DNA of 64,000 nt from Leptospira interrogans serovar Manilae. GTDB lineage: Bacteria; Spirochaetota; Leptospiria; Leptospirales; Leptospiraceae. Of the stretch, positions 35,772 to 45,238 are shown one piece after another. The stretch covers positions 1 through 64,000 of the forward strand of contig CAMCZP010000013.1 in the NCBI GenBank assembly GCA_945887855.1, written 5' to 3'. Both the position numbers and the translations under genes were made by a program. Each line of letters opens with the position of its first letter. Positions within the stretch are counted from its first letter, which is position 1. Under the pieces are notes generated by a model. That model worked only from the letters and a program-made list of their open reading frames with translations. It made no database searches and had not been told where the DNA came from.

Positions 35772-36820
35772 AGAACTATTCATTTAAAATAAGCATACTT
35801 TATATTTTTATCTTTATTTGGAACTTTATCTTTTCAAACTGCTTTCTTGCTCCTATTGATAAAAAAAAGAGTACTCTTTTAGAAATCTTCATTCTTAATA
35901 AACTTTTAGAGCCTGCATCAAATGCATATGCTAGAATGTTTTTTATGAATCCTTTTCTATTAAATGATACTAAAAATATAACCTATTTAAGTGATGATGT
36001 AACTCTCTCTCTAAATTCTAAAAAGAAACTAGTTTTAATCCATGGATGGAATCTATCCGATCCAACAGAGCCCACTTATCCTTCTGATAAAAATATAAAA
36101 GATAGAATTATTTCACAGTGGGATCATTTGCTCAATACCAATCAAAATTTTCTAGTCAGTGTTCTTGCTAAGAATTATGATATCTATTTCTTCACCTATT
36201 TAACTTCAAGTTCTATTGAAAATAATGGTATATTATTTAGGAATAATTTAGATAAACAATTTTCTACTCAAAATTCAAATGTATTTATTTTCGCACACTC
36301 TATGGGCGGATTGGTTTCGCGTATTGCACTTTATCAAAATGGAGTACCTGTATACCTATCAAAGATTATATCATCAGGTACTCCATACCATGGCTCACCT
36401 TGGGCAAGTAGTGTTTTCCAAAACGATAAATCTGTAATTGGTGATATAGCAAATTTTATTACAAACACAGAAGGAGGGAAAAATTTAGCTTGGGATAATT
36501 TTGATTCGTCTCTTCCCGGAGCTTCTAACTCTCTTTTAGAAAAATATAACTCTAATACATCTAGGGATTCTTACATAAATGCTTACTATGGAAGTATTGA
36601 TTCAAGTATAAGTAGTTATTCAGGATCAGATTCAACTCTATTGATAGGTTGTACGACCTTGGGCTCAAAATATTCTCCATCTGATTGTATTGTTCCTCAA
36701 TCCAGTGCAAGTTTTATTGGTGGGGGAAATCAAAGTATTGATATTGGAAAATTTCAGCACATAGATATGAATTTGAGAGTTCCTGCTCTCACCACTCAAG
36801 TGCTCTCTAACTTACCATAA
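35768..36820 (+). CDS. Exported lipase-like alpha/beta hydrolase
   Basis: 350 residues. Signal peptide (KISILYIFIFIWNFIFSNC) ends in a lipobox-like FSNC, so probably a lipoprotein. Nucleophile elbow FIFAHSMGGLVSRIAL (near 175-190, catalytic Ser) and ISSGTPYHGSPWAS fit PGAP1/triacylglycerol-lipase-like folds; LVLIHGWN near 97 forms the oxyanion strand. His candidate is in FQHIDMN near 335. Overlaps the STAS gene by 4 nt and shares a base with the following radical SAM start (TAATG), so the three are one operon. Substrate unknown. Confidence 0.82.
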   Translation: MKNYSFKISILYIFIFIWNFIFSNCFLAPIDKKKSTLLEIFILNKLLEPASNAYARMFFMNPFLLNDTKNITYLSDDVTLSLNSKKKLVLIHGWNLSDPTEPTYPSDKNIKDRIISQWDHLLNTNQNFLVSVLAKNYDIYFFTYLTSSSIENNGILFRNNLDKQFSTQNSNVFIFAHSMGGLVSRIALYQNGVPVYLSKIISSGTPYHGSPWASSVFQNDKSVIGDIANFITNTEGGKNLAWDNFDSSLPGASNSLLEKYNSNTSRDSYINAYYGSIDSSISSYSGSDSTLLIGCTTLGSKYSPSDCIVPQSSASFIGGGNQSIDIGKFQHIDMNLRVPALTTQVLSNLP

Positions 36821-37800
36821 TGTTTTCGCATATCTACATTGAAGAAGAAATTGAGAATTATCCTCTAACAACAGAGATACTTCAAAAATTTCCCAAAGCA
36901 ATCAAAGTTCCTATTCAAAATTATAAAAATGTTTTCAATCCCTACAATCAAAGTTTTCAAGCTCAAAAAAATAAGAAGAAACTAATTTTAGCAAAAAAGA
37001 GAGATAATTTTATTTATAGTGGGTCTCCACTCACTGATACATTTCATAGGGGGAAATTTTATTATAATAGTTTAATGATGAACTGTTTATATAATTGTGA
37101 ATATTGTTACTTGCAAGGAATGTACAATTCTTCTCATATTGTAGTATTCGTTAATTTAGATGATTTCTTTGGTGAAACTATTAAGCTTTTAGAAATAGAA
37201 GAAAAAGTAACTCTTTGTATTTCTTATGATACAGATCTATTGGCTATGGAAAGATATATTCCTTACACTTCTAAGTGGATAGATTTTGCATCAAAAATAC
37301 CTGAACTAACAATTGAAATTAGAACTAAAAGTAATTCATATAAAGATATATCTAATCTTAAACCAAGTAAAAATATAATTTTAGCATGGACTTTAAGTCC
37401 TGAAGAAATAGTAAAAAATATTGAATCTGACACCCCAACTCTCAATCGAAGGATACAATCAATTAGAGAAGCTACAAGAGATGGATGGAGAACTAGAATA
37501 TGTATTGATCCCGTACTACATATTAAAAATTGGAAAACTCTATATAAATCTTTAATTCATAAAATTTTTGAATATCCAGAACTTAATGAAATTGAAGAAA
37601 TTACTTTTGGAGTTTTCCGAATAAATTCAGAATATTTAAAGAAAATGAAAAAAATGAGAGTTGATTCAAAACTTTTATATTATCCTTATAAAAAGTTCGG
37701 AAAAATAGAGACGTATAGTTCCAAAGTTGAAAGTAAAATGAAACAATTTATCTTTGAAGAAATAAGATGTTTCTTGCCTAAAGAAAAGATTTTTTATTAA
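36820..37800 (+). CDS. Spore-photoproduct-lyase-like radical SAM protein
   Basis: 326 residues. The radical SAM cluster motif is CLYNCEYCYLQG (Cys89, Cys93, Cys96), followed by SSHIVVFVNLDD, the typical SPL layout. Cys133 sits where SPL enzymes have their hydrogen-donor cysteine by my reading, and GWRTRICIDPVLH matches the SPL C-terminal barrel. SPL repairs the spore thymine dimer; this host shows no sign of sporulation, so the substrate may be another DNA or RNA lesion. Translationally coupled to the lipase-like gene upstream (TAATG). Confidence 0.85.
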   Translation: MFSHIYIEEEIENYPLTTEILQKFPKAIKVPIQNYKNVFNPYNQSFQAQKNKKKLILAKKRDNFIYSGSPLTDTFHRGKFYYNSLMMNCLYNCEYCYLQGMYNSSHIVVFVNLDDFFGETIKLLEIEEKVTLCISYDTDLLAMERYIPYTSKWIDFASKIPELTIEIRTKSNSYKDISNLKPSKNIILAWTLSPEEIVKNIESDTPTLNRRIQSIREATRDGWRTRICIDPVLHIKNWKTLYKSLIHKIFEYPELNEIEEITFGVFRINSEYLKKMKKMRVDSKLLYYPYKKFGKIETYSSKVESKMKQFIFEEIRCFLPKEKIFY

Positions 37801-37828
37801 ATAAAAAAGATAGAGTCCTATTTTTTAT
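37801..37828. terminator. Candidate bidirectional terminator between convergent genes
   Basis: ATAAAAAA..TAG pairs with CTATTTTTTAT across a short loop right after the radical SAM stop, with a 2-nt bulge. Because both flanks are A- and T-rich, it could act for the plus operon and the OmpA gene on the minus strand. Confidence 0.5.
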
Positions 37829-37881
37829 AAATCTAGAGCTTAATAAAAATTATGTATAACCTTAGACTTACCTATATTTTT

Positions 37882-39336
37882 TTATTCTAATACTTCAAAT
37901 TCAGTTCTTCTATTTATCTTACTTGCCTCTGGACTAGGACTATTTACTAGGGGTTGGGTAGATCCTTTTCCATCTATGATAATTTTTTTTGTTTCTACTC
38001 CTTTAGATACCAAATATTTACGGACTGATTCTGCTCTATCCCAGGATAATTTTTTATTTGCTTCTAAATCTCCTGTTAAATCTGTATGACCTGTAACCTT
38101 TATTTTTATATCAGGATTTTTTAATAATATATCACTCAGAGCATTGAGAGTTGGGTAAGACTCTCTCAGTAAAAATGGAGAATTAGTTTCAAAATTTATT
38201 GAATTTAGAGTTATCTTTTTTTTATCTTTGATGGCTTCATTAATTTTTTCTATATCTCTATCTATTCTTTTTTGAATTACAATTAAATCTTCTTCAATTT
38301 GATTCTTTGTTTCTTTTTTAGATGAATTTAATTCCTTCTCCTCTGTTTCATTTTTTGGTAAAAGTGGTGAAATATTTTTTGAATTTTTATTTTTCTCGAT
38401 GGGAAAATTAGGATTAATTGCAATAACGGGTGTTTCTACTTCTTTACTTTTTGATACTTCAATTTGTTTTGCAACAAACATATCATAATTTTCATCTTGT
38501 TTCTTTCTGCAAAATATAAATGAATTATCAACTGGATTAATTATTAAATAGGCTTCATTGCCTTCTGTATTTATTTCATTGCCTAAATTTTCTGGTTCTC
38601 CAAAATTTCCATTTGGTAATATTTTTGATCTATAAATATCATATCCTCCAAATCCACCCGATCTATTAGAAGAAAAATATAAATATTTGCCATCAGGTGA
38701 AACTATTGCAGCGATATTAGAACTATTTCTTTGATTTATGGGAGAAGGTAATTCCTCAGGAGCTAAAAAGTTATTATCATACACTTTGGATCTAAAAATT
38801 TTTGCCTGGCTTGTATCACCAAATGGATATCTCGTAAAATATAAATAATCACCTGAATAAAAAGGATTTTCCTCCATTTCATCCGTATTAATTAGATCCG
38901 ATAGAGTAGCAGGTATTGACCATTCACCATCAACTTTTTCTGAGTAGTACAAATCTCGAGAAATTCCTACCTGTCCATTCGAAAGTCTGAATTCATAAGA
39001 TCCGTCCCTATTCGAAGAAAAAATCATAAAACTTTCATCACCAAATACATATGGACTCTGGTCATCGTAAGGAGAATTTACTTCTTTCACTTCACTTGGA
39101 GTTGACCACCTTCCATTTACTAATTTTGATTTATAGATATCAGTATATTGAGAATTTCGTTTTGAATAAAAATATAAAGTTTTACCATCTGCTGTAAGCG
39201 AAGGACCAAACTCCTGCATCGGTGTATTAATATTTCCAGGTATTGGAACTATTTGAAATCTTGAAGATGTTTGTGAAAATAAACTATTATTTAAAATAAT
39301 CAAGATAGTTATATATGAGAATAATTTTAATAGCAT
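37882..39336 (-). CDS. PD40 beta-propeller/OmpA outer-membrane protein
   Basis: 484 residues. Signal peptide (about 1-22) then five or more PD40 (TolB-like) propeller repeats (about 40-290): SLTADGKTLYFYSKRN, YVFGDESFMIFSSNRDG, YSGDYLYFTRYPFGD, IVSPDGKYLYFSSNRSGG, LIINPVDNSFIFCRK. A Lys/Glu/Asn-rich linker follows, then an OmpA C-domain (about 360-484) with KVTGHTDLTGDLEANKKLS and NRRTEFEVLE. This combination is common in outer-membrane proteins of Bacteroidetes and spirochaetes, where it anchors to peptidoglycan and binds something via the propeller. A separate lipobox is not seen, unlike the other OmpA lipoprotein in the window. Confidence 0.9.
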   Translation of the reverse strand: MLLKLFSYITILIILNNSLFSQTSSRFQIVPIPGNINTPMQEFGPSLTADGKTLYFYSKRNSQYTDIYKSKLVNGRWSTPSEVKEVNSPYDDQSPYVFGDESFMIFSSNRDGSYEFRLSNGQVGISRDLYYSEKVDGEWSIPATLSDLINTDEMEENPFYSGDYLYFTRYPFGDTSQAKIFRSKVYDNNFLAPEELPSPINQRNSSNIAAIVSPDGKYLYFSSNRSGGFGGYDIYRSKILPNGNFGEPENLGNEINTEGNEAYLIINPVDNSFIFCRKKQDENYDMFVAKQIEVSKSKEVETPVIAINPNFPIEKNKNSKNISPLLPKNETEEKELNSSKKETKNQIEEDLIVIQKRIDRDIEKINEAIKDKKKITLNSINFETNSPFLLRESYPTLNALSDILLKNPDIKIKVTGHTDLTGDLEANKKLSWDRAESVRKYLVSKGVETKKIIIDGKGSTQPLVNSPSPEASKINRRTEFEVLE

Positions 39337-39379
39337 ATATAAAAATATTCCATCAGTTAAATTTTTTGTATATCTAATT

Positions 39380-40849
39380 TCAAAAAAACATTGTTACTGA
39401 AAATCCTAGATGTAGTACTTTTCCTCCCATGCTATAATTGGGGTTTCTTTGGGATGGTATATTTTTGGTAACAAGTTCCTCGGTTAGTTTTTGATACTCA
39501 AAAACTAGATCTAATATAATAGGGCTTTTTTGTTCAGGTAAAACTTTTTCTGGGAGTAGTAGAACTGAAATTCCAGCTGTAGCTATTAACTTATCAAAAT
39601 CCATGATGTTATTATTTCCACTCATTGTAGGTGTTGGCCTGGGTCTTTTTGCTAATCCCCCTCTCAATTTTAGCCAATCTAGTGCTTGGTACTCAAACCC
39701 TGCCCTTGTTACCAATATATCATTGAAGTACATATTCTCTGAATAAGTTTGTTTTGTTCTAGAAAGCCTAAAGGCACTCCACATTTCTTTATCCATCTGT
39801 ACAGAAAGAAGTAGTTTGCTGAAAGGCTTATACCCTAATCCAAAAGACATTTTTCTTGGTGAAAAATGATCATACATGGAGACATCAAAATCTAGTTGTA
39901 TGCCTAATAAAGTTGTTTGTGCCCTAGCAGGTAGCCCATCTATACTCATAGCAACTTCTCTTCTGTACGACCACCCTAATTGAAATTTTCCATATTCAAA
40001 AGCAAGCCCAAACATAGGATTTACAAAAGGTTTAGTTTGTAGTATTACTTGCTGATTGGGGGTAACTGTTTCAGGAGAAATTGGTACGTCTTTCAAAAGA
40101 ATTGCACCTTGCCCAGATACCAGTGCATTAAAACCAATACCGGCGAATAATCGATCCTTCCAAAGCTCAATTCCAACTCCGCCCATAATCGTTGGTTTGA
40201 TATTCGATATACCATATTGTAAATATCTATGTGCTGTGGGATTTACATCATTTACTGTTAGTAAATCTCCATTCCCCGGTAGTATAACATTTAATCCAAA
40301 TTTAATATTCCTTTTTATATCATAGATTGAGTTTAAATTAATTGCCATACCCAAACCAGCATAATCATCTTTAACATTTGAAAGATCTTGATTTTTGGGA
40401 GCACTTGTAGAAAGCTGAGGTCTTGCAAAACTATATTGCAAGCTCAGTTCATGTGGAGTGCGGAGAGTTCTATCAAAGGGAGAATAGCGAAAAGAATCCT
40501 TTCTTATATTTTTCCAAAGGCTGTTTGGAGCTTGATTTTCTAAACTTACACTCTGATTGCTTCCCTCTGGTAAACTATCATCTTTATTTTCTTTTTCTTC
40601 CCTATCCCTTTCTTCCTTCTCCCTTTTTTCCTTTTCCAAACTGGCAAATATCTTTTCTCCTTCAGAAAGCCTACCTAGTCCTGCTACATTGTAAAAAACA
40701 GATGAAGAATTATTAACTGTTGCAGTCACTGCATTTGCCATACCGTTTGCAGCTGGGTGAGCTCCATAAATATCCCCATAATCACCAGCATACATATATG
40801 TGTTTATGGTTTGCAATAGTACTAAAAATAGAACTTTTTTATATTTCAT
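39380..40849 (-). CDS. FadL/TodX-like outer-membrane transport protein
   Basis: 489 residues with signal peptide (about 1-22) and the family start YGAHPAANGMANAVTATVNNSSSVFYNVAGLG, typical of FadL-like long-chain fatty acid or hydrocarbon channels. A highly charged insert of Lys/Glu/Arg repeats lies about 70-95, before the barrel; it may be an extramembrane loop. Beta-strands fill the rest and the final residue is Phe (VTMFF), as in OmpA/porin-type assembly signals. Stands between the OmpA protein and the glutamate dehydrogenase. Substrate not known. Confidence 0.85.
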   Translation of the reverse strand: MKYKKVLFLVLLQTINTYMYAGDYGDIYGAHPAANGMANAVTATVNNSSSVFYNVAGLGRLSEGEKIFASLEKEKREKEERDREEKENKDDSLPEGSNQSVSLENQAPNSLWKNIRKDSFRYSPFDRTLRTPHELSLQYSFARPQLSTSAPKNQDLSNVKDDYAGLGMAINLNSIYDIKRNIKFGLNVILPGNGDLLTVNDVNPTAHRYLQYGISNIKPTIMGGVGIELWKDRLFAGIGFNALVSGQGAILLKDVPISPETVTPNQQVILQTKPFVNPMFGLAFEYGKFQLGWSYRREVAMSIDGLPARAQTTLLGIQLDFDVSMYDHFSPRKMSFGLGYKPFSKLLLSVQMDKEMWSAFRLSRTKQTYSENMYFNDILVTRAGFEYQALDWLKLRGGLAKRPRPTPTMSGNNNIMDFDKLIATAGISVLLLPEKVLPEQKSPIILDLVFEYQKLTEELVTKNIPSQRNPNYSMGGKVLHLGFSVTMFF

Positions 40850-40878
40850 AGTATTTCAGCTAAATTAACTCAATAATT

Positions 40879-40919
40879 TTTTATACATAGTTGGTTAAAA
40901 ACATGTATTATGTATAAAA
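40879..40919. repeat. Inverted repeat between the FadL-like and GDH genes
   Basis: TTTTATACATA (40879-40889) pairs perfectly with TATGTATAAAA (40909-40919) over a 19-nt loop. It may mark the end of the glutamate dehydrogenase transcript, but lacks a T-run on the minus strand. Confidence 0.4.
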
Positions 40920-40928
40920 GTTAATTAT

Positions 40929-43900
40929 CTATTCTGTCAATTTATTAAATGCAGCTTTAGAAATATCAGTTAGTTTTAATAATATTACATTTTCTGATCC
41001 ACCATCATCTTTTTTTGTTTTATCCCATCTTTTTCTGATGTTATCTCTTACACTCATCAGTGATCTCACTAGGTTCTTCTCCGTATGTTTATCTCTCATA
41101 ATTGCCATTTCATTTAGTAGTTTATAACTTCCCACAGAAACTAAATAGTTTAATATTTCTGAAAATACCTTTGTTCTTTCTTTACTGTTAGTTGTCAGTA
41201 AAAGCGTAGATGTTATACCTAATAAATTAACAAAAAAGTTAACAGCTTGGGTCGTGATGATTTCTTGTAGTAGCGGATGGATATATAAATCTTCCCTATA
41301 CTTTATGACCAAATCCATAGGAAAGTAGTCTAAATATATATCCTCAAGATATTTTAGGTTTAATAAATTTTCTTTAAGAATTTCATTGTATAGATCCATT
41401 TTAACATATCCAAGTAGTACACAAAGGATTGGTTTTACAATCCCTCCATTGGAATCTTTGATCTCTTGCCATTCAGCCTCTGACCTAGGAATTTTCTCTG
41501 TAATTGGATTCAATAGATTTTTCTTAACGAGGTAATCAGCTACTTTAGAGTAATTTTCATAACCAAGTTCTATACTCTCAACATAGTCTACATCTATACA
41601 TAAACTCTGGAGAGCATTATCACGTAGTACTTTTTGACATACTTCATCAGCAATTTTAAATAAATTCTTATCTCTTTCATCATCATCTTTTATCTTCTTT
41701 TTTTCTAACAATGTAGAAAAAAATATTTTCAAATTAACTTCATGATCAGATAAGTCAACACCAGCGGAATTATCTAATGCATCTGTATATATATTTCCAC
41801 CCTTGAGAGCATACTCAATTCTTCCTAACTGAGTAAATCCTAAATTACCACCTTCACTTACAACCCTTGCTCTCAAATCTTTCCCATTTATTCTTACTTC
41901 ATTATTAGCCGGATCACCTACTTTGGAATTATCTTCAGATTCAGATTTTACATAAGTTCCAATTCCTCCATTGTAAAGTAAATCTACAGGTGCTTTTAAT
42001 AGTGCAGTTACTAGTGCTTGTCCTGATAAATTATCTTCTGTGATACCTAATATAGTTTTCAATTCTTTTGAAATTGGAATCGATTTTTGATTTTTATCAA
42101 ATACTCCCCCTCCTTCTGAAATCAAATCCTTATTATAAAAGTCCCACCCTGAGTTTTTATCTTCAAACAAGCGTTTTCTTTCATCATAACTTTGTTTAGG
42201 ATTTGGATTTGGATCTAAAAAAATATGCTTATGATTAAAAGCTGCAATAAGTTTAAAGTATGAGCTGTCCAATAGACCATTTCCAAAAACATCTCCCCCC
42301 ATATCTCCTATTGCAATAACTGTGATACTTTCTTTTCTGAAATCTATTCCTAAATTTCTTAGCTGCCTATCTGCAGTTACTAAAGCCCCTTTTGCAGTAA
42401 TACCAAATGCTTTATGTGAATATCCCCTGGATCCTCCTGAAGCAAATGCATCACCTAACCAAAAGTTCCAATTTACTGAAATTGAATTTGCTGTATCTGA
42501 TAATTGTGCAGTTCCTTTATCAGCTGCAACTACTAAGTATGGATCAAAATCATCATAAGCAAAAGGCCCATTTTTTGTAGCAAAATAGCTTTCCGTACCC
42601 CTTATTCTATTATCTGTCAATGAAAGAAGAGATTGTATATATCCTTTATATGCATCCACCATACTCATTTCTTTCTCTGCATACATATTTTTTGTAAGTA
42701 CGAATCCTCCTTTTGATCCCACTGGAACAATTACGGAATTCTTAACCATTTGAGTTTTCATGAGAGAGAGAATTTCTGTTCTGTAGTCTGAAGGTCTGTC
42801 GCTAAATCTAAGACCTCCTCGAGCAACAGGGCCTCCTCGTAAATGTATTCCTTGAAAGTTAGATGAATATGCAAAAATTTCTCTGTATGGTCTAGGATCT
42901 GGAAGACTTATTGGTATTGCACTATTAATTTTATATGCAATGGAACTTCTTGAAACTCCAATTAGTTTCTGATCACCTTCAGATGAAATACCAAAAAAGT
43001 TAGTTCTCACAATTCCTAATAATGCTGTTCTCAGTGCATTTAAAATTTCATCTTCTAACAGGGTTTTAGCCTTATCACAAAGTTCTTTCATCTCAATTGG
43101 ATCAATTGATTTTCCAAAATTAAATTTTGCTTCAAAATACTTCCAAAGTGATTCAGAAAAATCAGTATTTTCCAATAGAATTTGATTAAAATCTGACTTA
43201 TTAAAAGAAGGATTAGTCTGTAAACAATAGTCTCTTAGCGATTTTATAAAATAAACAGAGTTCACATTCAAATTTGTCTTACGAATAATTTCAGACAGGG
43301 AATCTGAAGGTAGATTTCCCATCATAGAGTATTCAAATGCTATTTTTAATCTATCATATAGGTTATTAGAGTTTTGAAAATACTCAAAATAAAATTCTGT
43401 TTTTGCATACAAAGCTCCATTGAATCGAAATCTATAAACTCTCTGAGAAATTGGAGAAAGACCTAAATGTACCAGACACGAAACCCACTTAGAAAGAGGG
43501 TACTCTTTATCTTTTGTGACTGCTGAAAGTATTGTAGCCCCTGAATCTGATTCAGTGATATTTGCCTTAATTCTAGAATCATGTAATCTTCGAACGAGCT
43601 CTAAATCATAGATGGCCTTTTCTGGTTCATGGGTTGCTCTATAATCTTCTCTAAATTCTAGATCTTCTGGAAACTTTTCATCTTTATATCTGTCGTACCA
43701 CTTACTTTCAACTACTTCAATCCATGGACGAAAGATATATTCAATTCGAGAACTCACTTGAAACAGTAGATGTCTCGAAATAGAATTTGTGCGTATTAAT
43801 TGGAAGCCTTGGATATAGTTCTTAAAAAGAACTTGATAATTTTTAATTCTAGTATCAATTATTTCTTCCAAAACTATTGAATTAGCTTCTTTCCAAATTT

Positions 43901-44942
43901 CCTCTGACCAATCTCTCTCAGGAATAGTTGTAATAATCAATCCTAAATCATCCGTTAGCTTGATTCCATTTGATCGAATATTTGTTTTTAATGATTGTTC
44001 TACAATAGCACTGTATATGAGTATGTATGACTCTTGGGGTAATAAAAATAGTACCTCAGTTGGTATATAATTAAAAACCATTCTAACAGTTCTTCCCAAA
44101 CCAGAAAACATTTGAATATTTTCTTTTTCCATAAATCTAATCAAACGTTCTCTTAATACTGGAATTTCAGAAGTTCCAGCATTTGATCCTCTAAGATTAA
44201 AGGTTCCTTCTAAAAGAAGCTTTTTCTTTTTTGCTGCAAAAACTATATAAAATAAATATCCATCATTTAAAAACGAAGGCAAAGTAGATTCTCTTGCAAA
44301 GAAAGTAGATGCTTCTTCTTCTGCAGGTAGTGATTGGAACCAATCCCATATTTCTCCTGATTGTTTTATTTGGCCAAGTGAATGTTTTTGTATTTCATCT
44401 TGGTAATAACCTCCCTCTAACACAAATCCCTTTTTTAATAAAAATTCTATTAATTCAGTATGTAGTTTATCAAAACTTTTTGACCAAAGATGTTCATTAT
44501 CTATGACTAAAAACTTATAATCTTTTGTAAAACCAAGAATCCTTTTATATGCACTTTCCAAATGTTCTTCCAATCTTTCTACAGCATGAGGTTCAAGATT
44601 TTGAATTTCTATATAATAAAATTCTTGATGATCAGAAGGATGAAAATGTAGACTTCTATTTATTTCTAATTCATGGGAATGGAAGAGTTCTCTAATCTTT
44701 GCAGCATAAAATGGCATGGATTTACAAATTATTGTAATACATGTTAGTTCTATTCTTAAGAGAGGATCAGATTCTTTTGGTCTATATGTTTTTAAATTTA
44801 ATTCAGAAGAACCCATCTGTTTAAATAAATCAAATAGTTCATTTTCTAAAAAACTTATTTCAGCAGGTTGATAAAAATCAGTATAGATATCACTCAGTGA
44901 TTTTTGAAATGATTCATGAAAAAAAGGCGTAATCTCTGCCAT
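40929..44942 (-). CDS. NAD-specific glutamate dehydrogenase, large type
   Basis: Oxidatively deaminates glutamate to 2-oxoglutarate; a large monomer form typical of Gram-negatives. 1337 residues, shorter than the usual about 1600, so the N-terminal ACT/regulatory segment looks reduced. The catalytic core (about 680-1130) is clear: LRGGPVARGGLRFSDRPSDYRTEI, VPVGSKGGFVLTK, VVAADKGTAQLSDTAN, IGDMGGDVFGNGLLDS, VSEGGNLGFTQLGR. The helical C-terminal region follows. Stands alone in the minus-strand series; upstream gap is AT-rich. Catalytic competence seems intact. Confidence 0.92.
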   Translation of the reverse strand: MAEITPFFHESFQKSLSDIYTDFYQPAEISFLENELFDLFKQMGSSELNLKTYRPKESDPLLRIELTCITIICKSMPFYAAKIRELFHSHELEINRSLHFHPSDHQEFYYIEIQNLEPHAVERLEEHLESAYKRILGFTKDYKFLVIDNEHLWSKSFDKLHTELIEFLLKKGFVLEGGYYQDEIQKHSLGQIKQSGEIWDWFQSLPAEEEASTFFARESTLPSFLNDGYLFYIVFAAKKKKLLLEGTFNLRGSNAGTSEIPVLRERLIRFMEKENIQMFSGLGRTVRMVFNYIPTEVLFLLPQESYILIYSAIVEQSLKTNIRSNGIKLTDDLGLIITTIPERDWSEEIWKEANSIVLEEIIDTRIKNYQVLFKNYIQGFQLIRTNSISRHLLFQVSSRIEYIFRPWIEVVESKWYDRYKDEKFPEDLEFREDYRATHEPEKAIYDLELVRRLHDSRIKANITESDSGATILSAVTKDKEYPLSKWVSCLVHLGLSPISQRVYRFRFNGALYAKTEFYFEYFQNSNNLYDRLKIAFEYSMMGNLPSDSLSEIIRKTNLNVNSVYFIKSLRDYCLQTNPSFNKSDFNQILLENTDFSESLWKYFEAKFNFGKSIDPIEMKELCDKAKTLLEDEILNALRTALLGIVRTNFFGISSEGDQKLIGVSRSSIAYKINSAIPISLPDPRPYREIFAYSSNFQGIHLRGGPVARGGLRFSDRPSDYRTEILSLMKTQMVKNSVIVPVGSKGGFVLTKNMYAEKEMSMVDAYKGYIQSLLSLTDNRIRGTESYFATKNGPFAYDDFDPYLVVAADKGTAQLSDTANSISVNWNFWLGDAFASGGSRGYSHKAFGITAKGALVTADRQLRNLGIDFRKESITVIAIGDMGGDVFGNGLLDSSYFKLIAAFNHKHIFLDPNPNPKQSYDERKRLFEDKNSGWDFYNKDLISEGGGVFDKNQKSIPISKELKTILGITEDNLSGQALVTALLKAPVDLLYNGGIGTYVKSESEDNSKVGDPANNEVRINGKDLRARVVSEGGNLGFTQLGRIEYALKGGNIYTDALDNSAGVDLSDHEVNLKIFFSTLLEKKKIKDDDERDKNLFKIADEVCQKVLRDNALQSLCIDVDYVESIELGYENYSKVADYLVKKNLLNPITEKIPRSEAEWQEIKDSNGGIVKPILCVLLGYVKMDLYNEILKENLLNLKYLEDIYLDYFPMDLVIKYREDLYIHPLLQEIITTQAVNFFVNLLGITSTLLLTTNSKERTKVFSEILNYLVSVGSYKLLNEMAIMRDKHTEKNLVRSLMSVRDNIRKRWDKTKKDDGGSENVILLKLTDISKAAFNKLTE

Positions 44943-45170
44943 ATAAAGTCTCCCTTTTTAATGTAAAAATAGATTTCACATCCAGATTGAATGTACGGTT
45001 CGACAATTATATACCAAAGAATATTTTCTCGCAAGAATATTATAAGATTTTTAATAAAGATTTTAATTATTAGGAGTATGAATTTATTTCTTATGACAGA
45101 AAAATTGAGTATTTAGCAATCCCAATCTTTAAAGAGTTACATTGTTATTTCTTCTTGGCTCTGATCAAAA

Positions 45171-45198
45171 TAAGCTAATAAACGTTTTATTAGGCTTA
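45171..45198 (-). terminator. Hairpin downstream of the VWA protein gene
   Basis: On the minus strand, AAGCCTAATAAAACG/TTTATTAGCTT forms an almost perfect stem followed by ATTTTG, about 40 nt beyond the stop of the VWA gene. Fits an intrinsic terminator with a weak T-tract. Confidence 0.5.
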
Positions 45199-45238
45199 TG
45201 TACGTTGACTTTTATAAGTTTATATACTCCTTTTTTGC

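Noticed and set aside
40423..40716. Plus-strand 97-residue Leu/Phe-rich frame
   Set aside because: Antisense of the charged insert of the FadL-like gene; hydrophobicity is a by-product of Lys/Glu codons read in reverse.
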